Shown: positions 8,416 to 17,382 of the stretch, piece by piece | How the letters are laid out: the number at the start of each line of letters is the position of its first letter | Numbering within the stretch: the first letter of the stretch is position 1 | Source of the DNA: Fen-1273 sp963837815 | GTDB taxonomy: Bacteria > Bacteroidota > Ignavibacteria > UBA10030 > UBA6906 | NCBI GenBank assembly: GCA_963837815.1 | Contig: CAWIOS010000012.1 | Location: forward strand, 806,001 to 870,000 | Reading direction: 5' to 3' | Length of the DNA: 64,000 nucleotides | Made by a program: the position numbers and the translations under genes | Notes under the pieces: generated by a model | What the model saw: the letters and a program-made list of their open reading frames with translations, nothing else | What the model was told of the DNA's origin: nothing | The model's database searches: none

Positions 8416-9693
8416 TCAGGTTTTCTTGCCGAAATCCTTGTCGATGGTGATGAGCGCGGTAACGATGAATCCGGGGATGGTGGAGAGCATCACCCAGAGG
8501 TAGAAAGTCGGATACCCGAGCCATTCCTGGAGCGCGCCGCTGAACATGCCGGGGACCATCATCCCCAGAGCCATGATTCCCGTGCAGATCGCGTAGTGCG
8601 CGGTCTTGTGTTCCCCCTCGGAGACCATGATCATATACAGCATGTACGCGGTGAATCCGAATCCGTACCCGAACTGCTCGAGAGCCACGGCGACGTTAAT
8701 CAGCAGGAAATTGTCCGGCTGCACCTGCGACAGATAGACGAACATCAGGTCCGGCAGATGCATGACGATGACCATCGGCCAGAGCCAGAACCTGAGCCCC
8801 CTGCGGGGGATGACGAATCCCCCGAGAAGCCCGCCGGCCGTCAGCGCGACGATGCCTACCGTCCCGTACACGATTCCCACATCGCTCGTCGAAAGACCGA
8901 GCCCTCCCTTTGTCCTCGGATCGAGAAGGAACGGCGAGACGAGCTTGATGAGCTGCGACTCGGCAAACCTGTAGAGGAGAAGGAAAGCGAGCGTCGAGAG
9001 GATGCGGGGTCTTGTGAAGAACGCCCCGAAGACTTTGAAGAAATCCGCCAGAGGGGTCGTCACTCCCCCGCTCCGGACCCGGGCGTCGCCGGCAGGGTAC
9101 GGAAGCATCAACCTGTGATAGAGGAAGAAGGCGAAGAACATCACGGCAAGTATGCCGAATGTCAGCGACCAGGCGAGCGCCGTATTCCCCCCCGTGTGCG
9201 TCTCGACTGTCCCTGCAAAGAACACGAGCGCACCCTGTCCGGTCACCATCGCGATCCTGTAGAACGTTGAGCGTACGCCCACGAATGCCGCCTGCTCGTG
9301 CTCCTGCAGACCCAGCATGTAGAAGCCGTCCGCCGCGATGTCGTGGGTGGCGGAAGCGAATGCCATGAGCCAGAACAGGACGAGCGTGGCACGGAAGAAG
9401 CCCTGCACCGGGATCGTGAATGCGACCGCGGCGAGCGCAATGCCCAGGATGAGCTGAAGCGTGACGATCCAGAGCCTCTTCGTGCGGACCAGGTCAACAA
9501 CCGGTCCCCAGAGCGGCTTGATCACCCAGGGAAGGTAGAGCAGGCTCGTGTAGAGTGCGATATCGGTGTTGGATATGCCCATCCGCTTGTACATGATCAC
9601 CGATACATTCAGGGCGATGACATACGGGAGCCCTTCGGCAAAGTACAGGGAGGGAATCCAGGCCCACGGGTTGCGTCGTTCAGGCCGGTTCAT
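8416..9693 (-). CDS. ampG: AmpG/PAT-type MFS permease (candidate muropeptide importer)
   Basis: 425 residues with about 12 membrane segments. The N-terminus (FAEGLPYVIALNVSVIMYK, then LYLPWVIKPLWGPVVD) matches the signature region of AmpG-like permeases, in which LPW-x-K-PLW-P-D is conserved. AmpG imports GlcNAc-anhydroMurNAc(-peptide) across the inner membrane. The assignment is strengthened by the neighbours: two amidases, a NagZ-type glycosidase, an amino-sugar kinase and SpoIID. The start codon overlaps the stop of the GNAT gene by four bases (9690-9693), indicating translational coupling. Whether the substrate is an anhydro-muropeptide or a disaccharide cannot be read from the sequence. 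Confidence 0.8.
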   Translation of the reverse strand: MNRPERRNPWAWIPSLYFAEGLPYVIALNVSVIMYKRMGISNTDIALYTSLLYLPWVIKPLWGPVVDLVRTKRLWIVTLQLILGIALAAVAFTIPVQGFFRATLVLFWLMAFASATHDIAADGFYMLGLQEHEQAAFVGVRSTFYRIAMVTGQGALVFFAGTVETHTGGNTALAWSLTFGILAVMFFAFFLYHRLMLPYPAGDARVRSGGVTTPLADFFKVFGAFFTRPRILSTLAFLLLYRFAESQLIKLVSPFLLDPRTKGGLGLSTSDVGIVYGTVGIVALTAGGLLGGFVIPRRGLRFWLWPMVIVMHLPDLMFVYLSQVQPDNFLLINVAVALEQFGYGFGFTAYMLYMIMVSEGEHKTAHYAICTGIMALGMMVPGMFSGALQEWLGYPTFYLWVMLSTIPGFIVTALITIDKDFGKKT

Positions 9694-10274
9694 GCGCCGG
9701 CCCCTTTTTCGCCGGCCGATGCGGACGGAGGATCAGGCGGCGGGACCGGTGGGACGAGCAGCCTGAATCCGATCAGGTGATTGACTGTCGTTTTCCCCAT
9801 CGTGAACGGGGATTCTTCCACAAATGTGAATCCGAGCGCCTTATACCACGCAATCGTCGGGGCGTTTTCGGACATGACGCCGAGCCAGACCCTGTCGTAG
9901 CCGGCCCCCCGTGCGGCGCGGAAAGCCTCCTCCATGAGCTTCGATCCAAGCCCGTGCCCCTGGCACGCGGGCAGGACATAGATCGAGGCGACGTGACAGC
10001 GCCCGGAATCCCGATCGGACGACATGATCATGTACCCGCCCGGATTCCCGTCCAGGAACGCGATGTACCCGCTCGTGGAGGGTTTCCGGAGGTTCCGGAC
10101 GAGCGCGTCCGTCGAATAATGCTCGTCGTGGTAGGCCCGGAGGTCCGCCTCGGGGATGAACATTCCGTACGCGGCCTTCCATGTCTCCCAGCCGATTCGC
10201 CGGACGTCGGGTATGTCACCTTCGGTCCAGGGCCTGATCAACGCAGTGTGAACACCGGGCCCGCTCTCACTCAT
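9690..10274 (-). CDS. GNAT-family N-acetyltransferase
   Basis: 194 residues from the ATG at 10274 (a TTG at 10286 would add four residues). The GNAT fold is recognisable: TALIRPWTEGDIPDVRRI at the start, then CHVASIYVLPACQGHGLGSKLM containing the acetyl-CoA pyrophosphate loop (Q/R-x-x-G-x-G/A), and NAPTIAWYKALGFTFVEE near the end. The C-terminal 20 residues are proline-rich and probably disordered. It overlaps the upstream amidase by 8 bases and the downstream permease by 4, so it is tightly coupled within the operon. The acceptor is unknown; an amino sugar or a peptide amine from muropeptides is plausible by context only. Confidence 0.85.
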   Translation of the reverse strand: MSESGPGVHTALIRPWTEGDIPDVRRIGWETWKAAYGMFIPEADLRAYHDEHYSTDALVRNLRKPSTSGYIAFLDGNPGGYMIMSSDRDSGRCHVASIYVLPACQGHGLGSKLMEEAFRAARGAGYDRVWLGVMSENAPTIAWYKALGFTFVEESPFTMGKTTVNHLIGFRLLVPPVPPPDPPSASAGEKGAGA

Positions 10275-12060
10275 CGCATCCGTCAAGAAAATCGTCTATG
10301 CCGTCGACGATCCGACCGGCAATCCTGTGCCGGAACTCCGGATCAATCAGGTTCATCTCATCGGAAGGATTGGAAACAAACGCCATTTCGACAAGGACAT
10401 TCGGGAGCTCCGTGGGCGCATTCATCGAGAAATTGAAGCTCCCGACGTTGCCGAAGAGCGGAAGTCCGGTTTTCAGCATATTCCTGATGATCGCCATCGC
10501 GAGGGGACGGTAGCAGATGTATTTATAGAACGTCGCGGTCCCCCGCGTGTTCTCCGGATTTGTCGTCAGTCCGATCGAATTGGAGTGGATGCTTATCAGG
10601 ATATCCGCCCCCGACGAGAGGACCTTCCGCACGCGGTCGGCCATTGGAACGTCGGGATCCCCGTCCCTCGTGAGGATCACGCGGGCGCCGCGGTCCTCGA
10701 GCATGGATTTAAGATCTTTCACGACGGCAAGATTTATCTCCTTCTCGAGGGCACCGGTTGACCCGAGCGCACCGAGGTTGTCCCCGCCGTGACCCGCGTC
10801 CAGCGCGAACGTGAGCGCCTTGATTTTGAGTTTCTCCGGCTGGCGGCGGACCTTGATGACGAGTCCCGCGGGGTTGTAGCCGATTTCATATCCCCAGATC
10901 TGCCTGTGCTTGAGCTCGATCGTGATCCGGAAGACGCCCGCGGAGGGCTCTGTGTAGTACACGTTCTGGATCTCGCGGGTCGTGAGTTGCTGTATGATCC
11001 AGTTCGTGTTCGACGTCGCGCCGTAGAGATCCACGTTGATCCGCGTCGGTCCGGTCTCCGTCGTCGAAGAGTACGGAAGCCGCAGCGGGATCCCGACCGT
11101 CACGTAGTCGTACTTTTCGTCCCCGTACACCATGCAGTTCTCCGTGAGGGCCGCGGGAAGACGGGCGCCCTTCGGGATCAGGTCCACGTTTTCCGCGGCG
11201 ATCCAGGCTTCCTGGCCCGGAGCCAGCGCCACGCGGTACGCGCTCCCGTGCTTCCCCGTAATCGCAAGACGTATCCCGGGATTGATGAACGACATCTTCG
11301 CGCCCCCCAGCCGATCCTCGCCGAGGCCGTAGGCGAGCGCGGGCCGCTCCCCCTTTGTGACGCCGATGTACGGAAAGTCGGCCGGCCTCATCGTGACGGT
11401 TCCCTTCGAGACCGTCTCCAGGGCCGCGCCCGAGCCGTTCTCCAGCCTGAACCTGACCTGATGAGAAGAAAGGGTATCATCATCCCGCACGGTGTACACA
11501 CCCCGGTAAATTCCCCCCAGGCCATGGGCGTACGCGGGCTTCACTTCCGTCATCGGGATCCCCAGGTCGCATGACGCTTTGCATCCCGGCGTCCCCTTGA
11601 ACTGCACCTCCAGCCGGTCATCTTCGTTCAACCAGACGTCGTCAGAGGGTTCCGTCATGATCGTGTCAATGACAAGGACGGAATCCGGTGAAGTCTCCGG
11701 CGGCGCTTCGCGGATGACAAGGAACGACTTTGAAATGGAATCCCCCTTCGCACCCGTCGCAGTAAGCGTGAACCGGTTTTCGCCGACATTCAGCGTAAGG
11801 AGGCCCGCCGTGGCCCCCGAGGGATAGACCTTCAGGGGGGAGCCGTTGATCGTGAGCCTGTTCCCCGGCACGGTACCCGCGGAGAGCCTGTATGTGCCCG
11901 TGGAAGCCCGAACCGTGTCCGACTCCGGAACGACAAGGCGGATAAAATTCGGGTGCGGGGGAGGGGATTGCTGGGCATCGGCGGAGGCGATCATCGTCAG
12001 AGAGAGGACGAGTGCCACACTCAACGACGCCAGAGGTGTGCGCATGTCAATGGTTTTCAT
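10267..12060 (-). CDS. N-acetylmuramoyl-L-alanine amidase (Amidase_3) with N-terminal Ig-like region
   Basis: 597 residues with a Sec signal peptide (ALVLSLTMIASADAQ). The zinc amidase occupies the C-terminal 200 residues: FALDAGHGGDNLGA (Zn His), TGALEKEINL (Zn Glu), ILISIHSNSIG (Zn His) and NVLVEMAFVSNP (catalytic Glu). It cleaves the bond between MurNAc and L-Ala. The first 390 residues hold a cadherin/Ig-like module (YRLSAGTVPGNRLTINGSPLKVYPSG) and a beta-rich region possibly analogous to the AMIN/SH3 targeting domains of AmiC. Periplasmic. There is a GAGGGA sequence upstream of the ATG at 12060; MRTPL at 12045 is an alternative start. Confidence 0.92.
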   Translation of the reverse strand: MKTIDMRTPLASLSVALVLSLTMIASADAQQSPPPHPNFIRLVVPESDTVRASTGTYRLSAGTVPGNRLTINGSPLKVYPSGATAGLLTLNVGENRFTLTATGAKGDSISKSFLVIREAPPETSPDSVLVIDTIMTEPSDDVWLNEDDRLEVQFKGTPGCKASCDLGIPMTEVKPAYAHGLGGIYRGVYTVRDDDTLSSHQVRFRLENGSGAALETVSKGTVTMRPADFPYIGVTKGERPALAYGLGEDRLGGAKMSFINPGIRLAITGKHGSAYRVALAPGQEAWIAAENVDLIPKGARLPAALTENCMVYGDEKYDYVTVGIPLRLPYSSTTETGPTRINVDLYGATSNTNWIIQQLTTREIQNVYYTEPSAGVFRITIELKHRQIWGYEIGYNPAGLVIKVRRQPEKLKIKALTFALDAGHGGDNLGALGSTGALEKEINLAVVKDLKSMLEDRGARVILTRDGDPDVPMADRVRKVLSSGADILISIHSNSIGLTTNPENTRGTATFYKYICYRPLAMAIIRNMLKTGLPLFGNVGSFNFSMNAPTELPNVLVEMAFVSNPSDEMNLIDPEFRHRIAGRIVDGIDDFLDGCDE

Positions 12061-12144
12061 TCGGTTTGTATTCCCTCAGAATGTGGGAGATATCATTCAT
12101 GACCCGGAAAGACGCTTTCCGTGCAGATTTCCTCAACGACGGGT

Positions 12145-13494
12145 TCAGTATATGTTCGCAATGGACGTGCCGGGAAAGTAATGAGAAAGTATGGAGTCGG
12201 ACTCGTACCCGAGATCGCCCATGACGGCTGCGCCGATCTGGCAAAGGCCCACCCCGTGCCCCCATCCCGCTCCCGTGAGAACGAAACGGCCGGGAACGCC
12301 GCCTTTGATTTCACTCCTGTCGACCACGAATGCCGAGCTGTACAGGTGCGACGGCGAGAGCGTCCGGCGGATCTCGAGCTCCTTGCCGATCGTCAATACC
12401 CTCTTTTCCCCGACGATCTTCAGGAGCGTGAGCCGCCCCGACGGACCCCGCTCGACCGGCGCAAGGTCAAGAATAGCCCCGAAATCGATGCCGGTTTTCT
12501 CCCTGATGAGCGCGGCGATGTTCTCCTGATCATACTCAGCTTTCCACCGGTAGAAATCGGCCGTTTCCTGATCGTACTTGAGGAGAACCTGTGAGAGGAT
12601 GCGGGAGTCCGCCGTGTTGCAGAATGCGCGCGGGGAGCTCCTGATCCATCGGTCCGCCAGATCCTCCCGGCTGACATCGGGGAGAGAAAGAAAGCCGGGA
12701 AGGCGGTCAGACGGGGGAATGTCGGCCACGTTGACAAGGTACGGGATCCCGACGGGCTGCCAGACATTGCCAAACGGCTCGGTGATTCCTCCGCAGGATT
12801 TCGAGAACCGGGCATCGCAGATGCGGCCGTCGTGCATGACCACCTGTCCCCGTGTCAGGTTCACGGCCTGACTGACCGCCGCCGTGTTCGACTTCGTTAC
12901 ACCCTGGTACCGCTGGCAATGGTCGTCTGCGCAGACGTCGAAGAGCTCGTGTTCCTCCCTGTCGTACCACCTGACAAGGCGATCGCTTTCCCCTGTAATC
13001 GCCGGGAGACGAATTCCCTCCTCTTTCAGCCGGCGCGACCGTTCAATCTGCGCCAGGAGCCAGCTTCGGGAGGTGATCGCGTGCGCCTTCAGGAGATTCA
13101 TGGAACTCCCGGCGCTCATTTCCGACGAGATGACGCTCTCAAGATAGTCTTCGACCGGGACGACATTGATCGCCACGACATCGCTCCCCTTCGTCACGAG
13201 CCGCAGGGCCCCCGTGAACCGCTGGTCTTCTTTCCGCTCCCAGTGGAAGCGGATACCGATGACGACGCTGCGGATGACGAACGAGACCCCCGCCCCCCCG
13301 GACTGAGTCAGGAGAACCCCGGAATCGAACAGGGAACGTTTGCCGCCGCACTCTATGAGTATGGAAGCCCCGGAGACCGAGGCCCGGATCCGCCCGCGGA
13401 GAGTCCCCCCCGATCCCGGGACGTCAAAATCCCCTTCCACGTCCACAGCCGACGCCGTGAGAATGCCGACGGTTATTGTTGGTTCTGCCGTCAT
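12145..13494 (-). CDS. SpoIID/LytB-domain protein (putative lytic transglycosylase for denuded glycan)
   Basis: 449 residues. The SpoIID core is clear: VVPVEDYLESVISSEMSAG with the catalytic-type Glu, LLKAHAITSRSWLLAQI, FSKSCGGITEP, and the late GAGWGHGVGLCQIGA motif. Family members such as B. subtilis SpoIID cleave glycan strands that amidases have stripped of peptides. No signal peptide is visible (MTAEPTITVGILTAS), and the frame cannot extend upstream without running into the GH3 gene, which stops 2 bases earlier. Export is therefore unclear. Co-operon with two amidases fits the amidase-then-SpoIID order of action. It contains extra segments between the motifs relative to minimal SpoIID. 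Confidence 0.88.
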   Translation of the reverse strand: MTAEPTITVGILTASAVDVEGDFDVPGSGGTLRGRIRASVSGASILIECGGKRSLFDSGVLLTQSGGAGVSFVIRSVVIGIRFHWERKEDQRFTGALRLVTKGSDVVAINVVPVEDYLESVISSEMSAGSSMNLLKAHAITSRSWLLAQIERSRRLKEEGIRLPAITGESDRLVRWYDREEHELFDVCADDHCQRYQGVTKSNTAAVSQAVNLTRGQVVMHDGRICDARFSKSCGGITEPFGNVWQPVGIPYLVNVADIPPSDRLPGFLSLPDVSREDLADRWIRSSPRAFCNTADSRILSQVLLKYDQETADFYRWKAEYDQENIAALIREKTGIDFGAILDLAPVERGPSGRLTLLKIVGEKRVLTIGKELEIRRTLSPSHLYSSAFVVDRSEIKGGVPGRFVLTGAGWGHGVGLCQIGAAVMGDLGYESDSILSHYFPGTSIANIY

Positions 13495-13495
13495 G

Positions 13496-16435
13496 TTACT
13501 GCCCGGTTCCTGTCACCCCGAGAGCCCGCATCACGGCATCGTTGACGGCGGGGCGGACCCTGGCGATCTTCTGGTTGGCGCGTGTCGGAAAGACCCGGTT
13601 TGTGAGGAATATGACCGCAAGATTGCGTGACGGATCAGCCCAGATGCAGCACCCGGTGAAGCCGGTGTGCCCGAACGACGCGCCGGAGAAGAGTGCTCCG
13701 GCGGACGAGCCATGCGGCGACTTCATCTCCCATCCGAGCCAGCGTTCCTGTCCCGGGGCGCGCTTCTCGATGAAATCCGAAACGGTTTTCTCGCTCAGGT
13801 AACGCCTGCCGGCGTAGACTCCCCTGTTGAAGAGCATCTGCATGTATATCGCCAGATCGCTCGCAGTGGAGAAGAGTCCGGCGTTTCCCGACACGCCCCC
13901 CATGAACGCGGCGTTCTCGTCATGGACGGCTCCCCGGACAATGGTCTTCCGCCAGGAAGTATCAAGCTCCGTCGGCGCGCAGCGGGCACGGAGGGATTCC
14001 GGGGGGACGTATGTCGTGTTCCTCATGCGGAGGGGAACGAAGAATTCCCTCTTCACGAAGGCATCGAGCGTCATTCCGGTGACTTTTTCGACGAGTTTCC
14101 CGAGCGTGATGAACCCGAGATCGCTGTACACGGTGGAGTCGCCCGGCGCTGCGACGAGGGCTGTCGCGGCGATCGTGTCGATCACCCCGGCAGGGTCCGG
14201 GCATTCGAGCCAGAGCCTGCGGAAGGGGGGAAAGCCTCCCCTGTGGAGCAGCAGGCTGCGGATTGTGACTCCGGCCTTCTGCCCGGTTTCAAACCGGGGG
14301 AGGTACTTTGCGACCGGATCATCAAGCCCGATCCTCCCGCTGTCGACAAGTTTCATGACGGCCGACGTCGTTGCAATGACTTTCGTGACGGATGCGAGAT
14401 CGTACATCGTCCCCTCGTCCACAGGAGGCGAGGCAGGATCGTATGTCAGCCTCCCGAACGACCTGTCGTAGACGAGCAATCCGTCTTTGACGATGGCGAG
14501 CTGGCCCCCGGGAAACGCCGAATCCGCCACGGCGCTGTTGACGATGCCGTCCACTCGCTGCAGGTCTTCGGGATCAAATCCCGCCAGGGACGGGTCATCG
14601 CGCCTGAGCTGCGTCTGCGGAAGATCCAGGCCGGTTCCGAAGGGGTATTTCCCCGGAATGGAGACAGGGAGCCGGCCGTGCACCGGGATCTCGCCGAAGA
14701 GAGCTTCGGCCGCCGCTTCGCTTACAGGCTCGTCGTCGCCGTAGAGGCAGACGATCGATCCGGCATCCGGGATGCTCCCGGCGATATACGGGTTCCCGAA
14801 TGCAAGGACAACGAGGGGGGTGTTCGTCTCCGCGACACGGGCGGCGAACGTGCGGAGGTAGTCGGGAAGCTCGATTCTCCCCGATGCCGTGCGGACTTTC
14901 ACAAACAGGGCCAGTATTGCCGCGTCTCCTTTCCGTATGCGTGTGACCGCGTCGTTCAGCTCGCGCACGTCGCTCCCGGGGGTAAGGCGGAGTATGTCGC
15001 TCCCCGGCGAGCGGTGCCGGAGGAGCTGGGCGAAGTAGGCCCCGACGGGTTCGCTTGTGGCAGGGCTGCCCGGCCTGTCCACGTCAGTCCTGTCATCCTC
15101 CGTGTCCCCGGCAAGAACGGCGACGATGTGCATGGGGCCGTCAGGGGGGAGGGGAAGCAGGCCGTTTTTGTTTCTGAGAATTGTGACGGCGTCCTGGGCG
15201 ATCTCACGGGCAAGATGCCGGTTCGGCCTCGTGCCGATATGTGCGCCAATGGCGTCAATATCAACGGTCCGCCCCCTGTCAAGCCCGAGCTGATGCTTCA
15301 TTGCGAGTATCCGGCGAACGGACTCGTCCACCCGCTCCCGGGGTATTTCCCCCCGCCGGACGGCAGCCACCACGGCGTTCACCGCCAGATCGGGATCCGG
15401 GGGAACGAGGAGGATGTCCGCCCCCGCCCGGACGGCAAGAACCGCCACGGTATCCGCCGGGTACCCGCGCGTGAGCGCCCGCATCTCCAGTCCATCGGTG
15501 ACGATCAGCCCGTTGAACCCGAGTTCCTTCCTGAGGAGGCTCGTCACCATCGCCGCGGAGAGGGAGGCGGGGAGGCCGAGTGAATCAAGCGCGGGAACCG
15601 CAAGATGGCCGATCATGACGGACTGGACGCCGGCGTCGACGGCCGCCCGGAACGCGGCCAGCTCCACCGTGTCGAGACGGGCGCGTGAAAGATCAATGAC
15701 GGGGAGTTCGATATGCGAATCGGTTCCCGTGTCACCGTGTCCCGGAAAATGTTTCACGGTGGCAATGCAGCCGCCGTCGATTGTCCCCCGGATGAACGAT
15801 GCCACCATCGTGCGGACGAGCGCCGGGTCATCGCCGAACGAACGGGTGTTGATGACCGGGTTGAGAGGATTATCGTTGATATCGGCAACCGGCGCATAGT
15901 TCTGGTGTATTCCGATTGTGCGCGCTTCCACAGCCACCGCTTTCCCCATCCGGTAGGCGTACTCTGCATTCCGCGTCGCCCCGAGCGCCATGGCATCCGG
16001 AAACCGTGTCCCCCTCCTGACGCGCATGGCGATCCCCCGCTCGAAGTCGGACGCGACAAGGAGGGGTATCCGGGAGAGGGACTGCAGCCGGTTGAGGAGG
16101 ACCGCCTCGGAATAGACGTCCCCCTGGGCCATGATGATGCCGCCGACCCTGCGGACCGTGACGAGCCGCTCGAGGCGCTCAAAGAGGTCGCTGTCGGTGC
16201 TGTAGTAGTGACCGAACGCGCGCACCATGACCATCTGGGAAACCTTCTCTTCGAGCGACATCGAGGAGAGAAGCGAGTCGAGTGCTCCCGGGGTCCCCCA
16301 ATCGGAGGGGACGGCGGGCTGGAGCGGCGCGGCGCGTCTCTGCAGCTGCGCGGGGATCGTTGCAGGGGGAGGTGCACATGCGGAGAGCAATCCGGAGAGA
16401 ACGGCAGCCGAAAGGAAGAGGAGATGTCTTTTCAA
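13496..16435 (-). CDS. Lipoprotein fusion: GH3 beta-N-acetylglucosaminidase (NagZ-type) plus class C beta-lactamase-fold serine hydrolase
   Basis: 979 residues. The lipobox LLSAC places it outside the cytoplasm. Residues about 50-370 form a GH3 barrel with KHFPGHGDTGTDSH (about 226-239; it carries the His-Asp general acid dyad typical of NagZ) and the nucleophile in IVTDGLEM (about 312). A GH3 C-domain-like region follows (about 400-600). From about 630 a class C beta-lactamase/esterase domain has SVTK (SxxK, about 681), YSDLGF (the Tyr position) and HTGFTG near the end (in place of KTG). NagZ removes GlcNAc from muropeptides; the second domain may act on the peptide or an ester, which is unproven. 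Such fusions are known in Bacteroidota. The gene lies 2-3 bases from both neighbours. Confidence 0.9.
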   Translation of the reverse strand: MKRHLLFLSAAVLSGLLSACAPPPATIPAQLQRRAAPLQPAVPSDWGTPGALDSLLSSMSLEEKVSQMVMVRAFGHYYSTDSDLFERLERLVTVRRVGGIIMAQGDVYSEAVLLNRLQSLSRIPLLVASDFERGIAMRVRRGTRFPDAMALGATRNAEYAYRMGKAVAVEARTIGIHQNYAPVADINDNPLNPVINTRSFGDDPALVRTMVASFIRGTIDGGCIATVKHFPGHGDTGTDSHIELPVIDLSRARLDTVELAAFRAAVDAGVQSVMIGHLAVPALDSLGLPASLSAAMVTSLLRKELGFNGLIVTDGLEMRALTRGYPADTVAVLAVRAGADILLVPPDPDLAVNAVVAAVRRGEIPRERVDESVRRILAMKHQLGLDRGRTVDIDAIGAHIGTRPNRHLAREIAQDAVTILRNKNGLLPLPPDGPMHIVAVLAGDTEDDRTDVDRPGSPATSEPVGAYFAQLLRHRSPGSDILRLTPGSDVRELNDAVTRIRKGDAAILALFVKVRTASGRIELPDYLRTFAARVAETNTPLVVLAFGNPYIAGSIPDAGSIVCLYGDDEPVSEAAAEALFGEIPVHGRLPVSIPGKYPFGTGLDLPQTQLRRDDPSLAGFDPEDLQRVDGIVNSAVADSAFPGGQLAIVKDGLLVYDRSFGRLTYDPASPPVDEGTMYDLASVTKVIATTSAVMKLVDSGRIGLDDPVAKYLPRFETGQKAGVTIRSLLLHRGGFPPFRRLWLECPDPAGVIDTIAATALVAAPGDSTVYSDLGFITLGKLVEKVTGMTLDAFVKREFFVPLRMRNTTYVPPESLRARCAPTELDTSWRKTIVRGAVHDENAAFMGGVSGNAGLFSTASDLAIYMQMLFNRGVYAGRRYLSEKTVSDFIEKRAPGQERWLGWEMKSPHGSSAGALFSGASFGHTGFTGCCIWADPSRNLAVIFLTNRVFPTRANQKIARVRPAVNDAVMRALGVTGTGQ

Positions 16436-16438
16436 GCG

Positions 16439-17377
16439 TCAATCCTCCTTCATGCCGGCCATCGCCAGCAGGAGGGCGCCGTGCGCCGGTCCGTTCATGG
16501 GCGGGTCGATATGCGCCGCGGGAACGCTCTTCCTGATCTCCGCTTCCAGCATGCGCGAATAGATCGAACCGTGGTCGATAAGACCGCCGATCATCACAAC
16601 CCCGGCCCCGCCCCGCATGCCGAGCCGGTCGATGGCGGCAACCACCTGGAGGGCAAGGGCCCCCGAGGCGCGGGAGAGTATGTCCAGCGCCACAGCATCG
16701 GATGATTCCGCCGCTTCAAGAACCGCCGGCGCAATCGATGGTATGTCGAATTTCTCCCTGTACACGGCTGCAATGATCCTCTCGCGCGTTGCGAGGCCGA
16801 ACCGGGACGAGAGGACCATGCGAAGCCGGCCGGCCTCCCCCCTTCCGTCGATCTCCCTCGAGACCGCCTTGATGGCCTCGAGTCCGATACGGTAGCCGCT
16901 CCCTTCATCCCCGATCACTCTTCCCCACCCGCCGATCGAGATTGTCTCGCCGGCGGGCGATTTTCCCATGACGACCGAGCCGGTCCCCGCGACGGCGACG
17001 ACACCGGGGCCCCCGTTGAACGCCCCCTCGAGCGCGACGCGGCCGTCGGACTGGATGGAGATGGGAACGGGAGGAAGTCCCATCATACGGAACCGGGCGT
17101 GGATCGCATCGGTCAGGACCTGACGGTCCCGTTCGGACCCCGCCCCCGCGAGTCCCAGCACGGCGGAGCCGATATCGGCAACGGGTCGGGCGGCGGTCTT
17201 TGCGAGACCTGCTATAAGCTCCGCCAGATTCAGCGCGACAATGTCGATGCCGAACACATTCTGATTGGAGCCGTTCCCCCTGCCGCGCGCGAGAACCGTG
17301 CCGGTACCATCGGCGAGGAGACCCGTGGTCTTGGTGCCGCCGCCGTCAACGCCGAGCACGAGAGAGTGATGTGCCAA
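16439..17377 (-). CDS. N-acetylglucosamine/N-acetylmuramate kinase (BadF/BadG/BcrA/BcrD ATPase family)
   Basis: 312 residues of the ASKHA fold. Phosphate-1 motif VLGVDGGGTKTTGLL (residues 7-21); second motif VAVAGTGSVVMG; ADAGIWGRVIGDEGSGYRIG-like signature (here IGGWGRVIGDEGSGYRIG), typical of GlcNAc kinase/MurK rather than benzoyl-CoA reductase activators; and adenosine-motif GGAGVVMIGGLID. It would phosphorylate free GlcNAc and/or MurNAc in the cytoplasm at position 6 (NagK-like) or 1 (MurK), which sequence alone does not settle. It sits directly between the exported NagZ fusion and the T9SS amidase, gaps 3 and 5 bases, consistent with amino-sugar salvage. Confidence 0.88.
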   Translation of the reverse strand: MAHHSLVLGVDGGGTKTTGLLADGTGTVLARGRGNGSNQNVFGIDIVALNLAELIAGLAKTAARPVADIGSAVLGLAGAGSERDRQVLTDAIHARFRMMGLPPVPISIQSDGRVALEGAFNGGPGVVAVAGTGSVVMGKSPAGETISIGGWGRVIGDEGSGYRIGLEAIKAVSREIDGRGEAGRLRMVLSSRFGLATRERIIAAVYREKFDIPSIAPAVLEAAESSDAVALDILSRASGALALQVVAAIDRLGMRGGAGVVMIGGLIDHGSIYSRMLEAEIRKSVPAAHIDPPMNGPAHGALLLAMAGMKED

Positions 17378-17382
17378 TGGGA

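Noticed and set aside
13667..15583. Long plus-strand frame (638 codons) opposite the GH3 fusion
   Set aside because: Arg/Gly/Asp-rich composition typical of the antisense shadow of a GC-rich gene; the minus-strand gene has clear motifs throughout.
13496..16435. AmpC-type resistance enzyme
   Set aside because: The class C-like domain is fused to a NagZ-type glycosidase, has HTG instead of KTG, and lies in a murein salvage cluster; an esterase or peptidase role is more likely.
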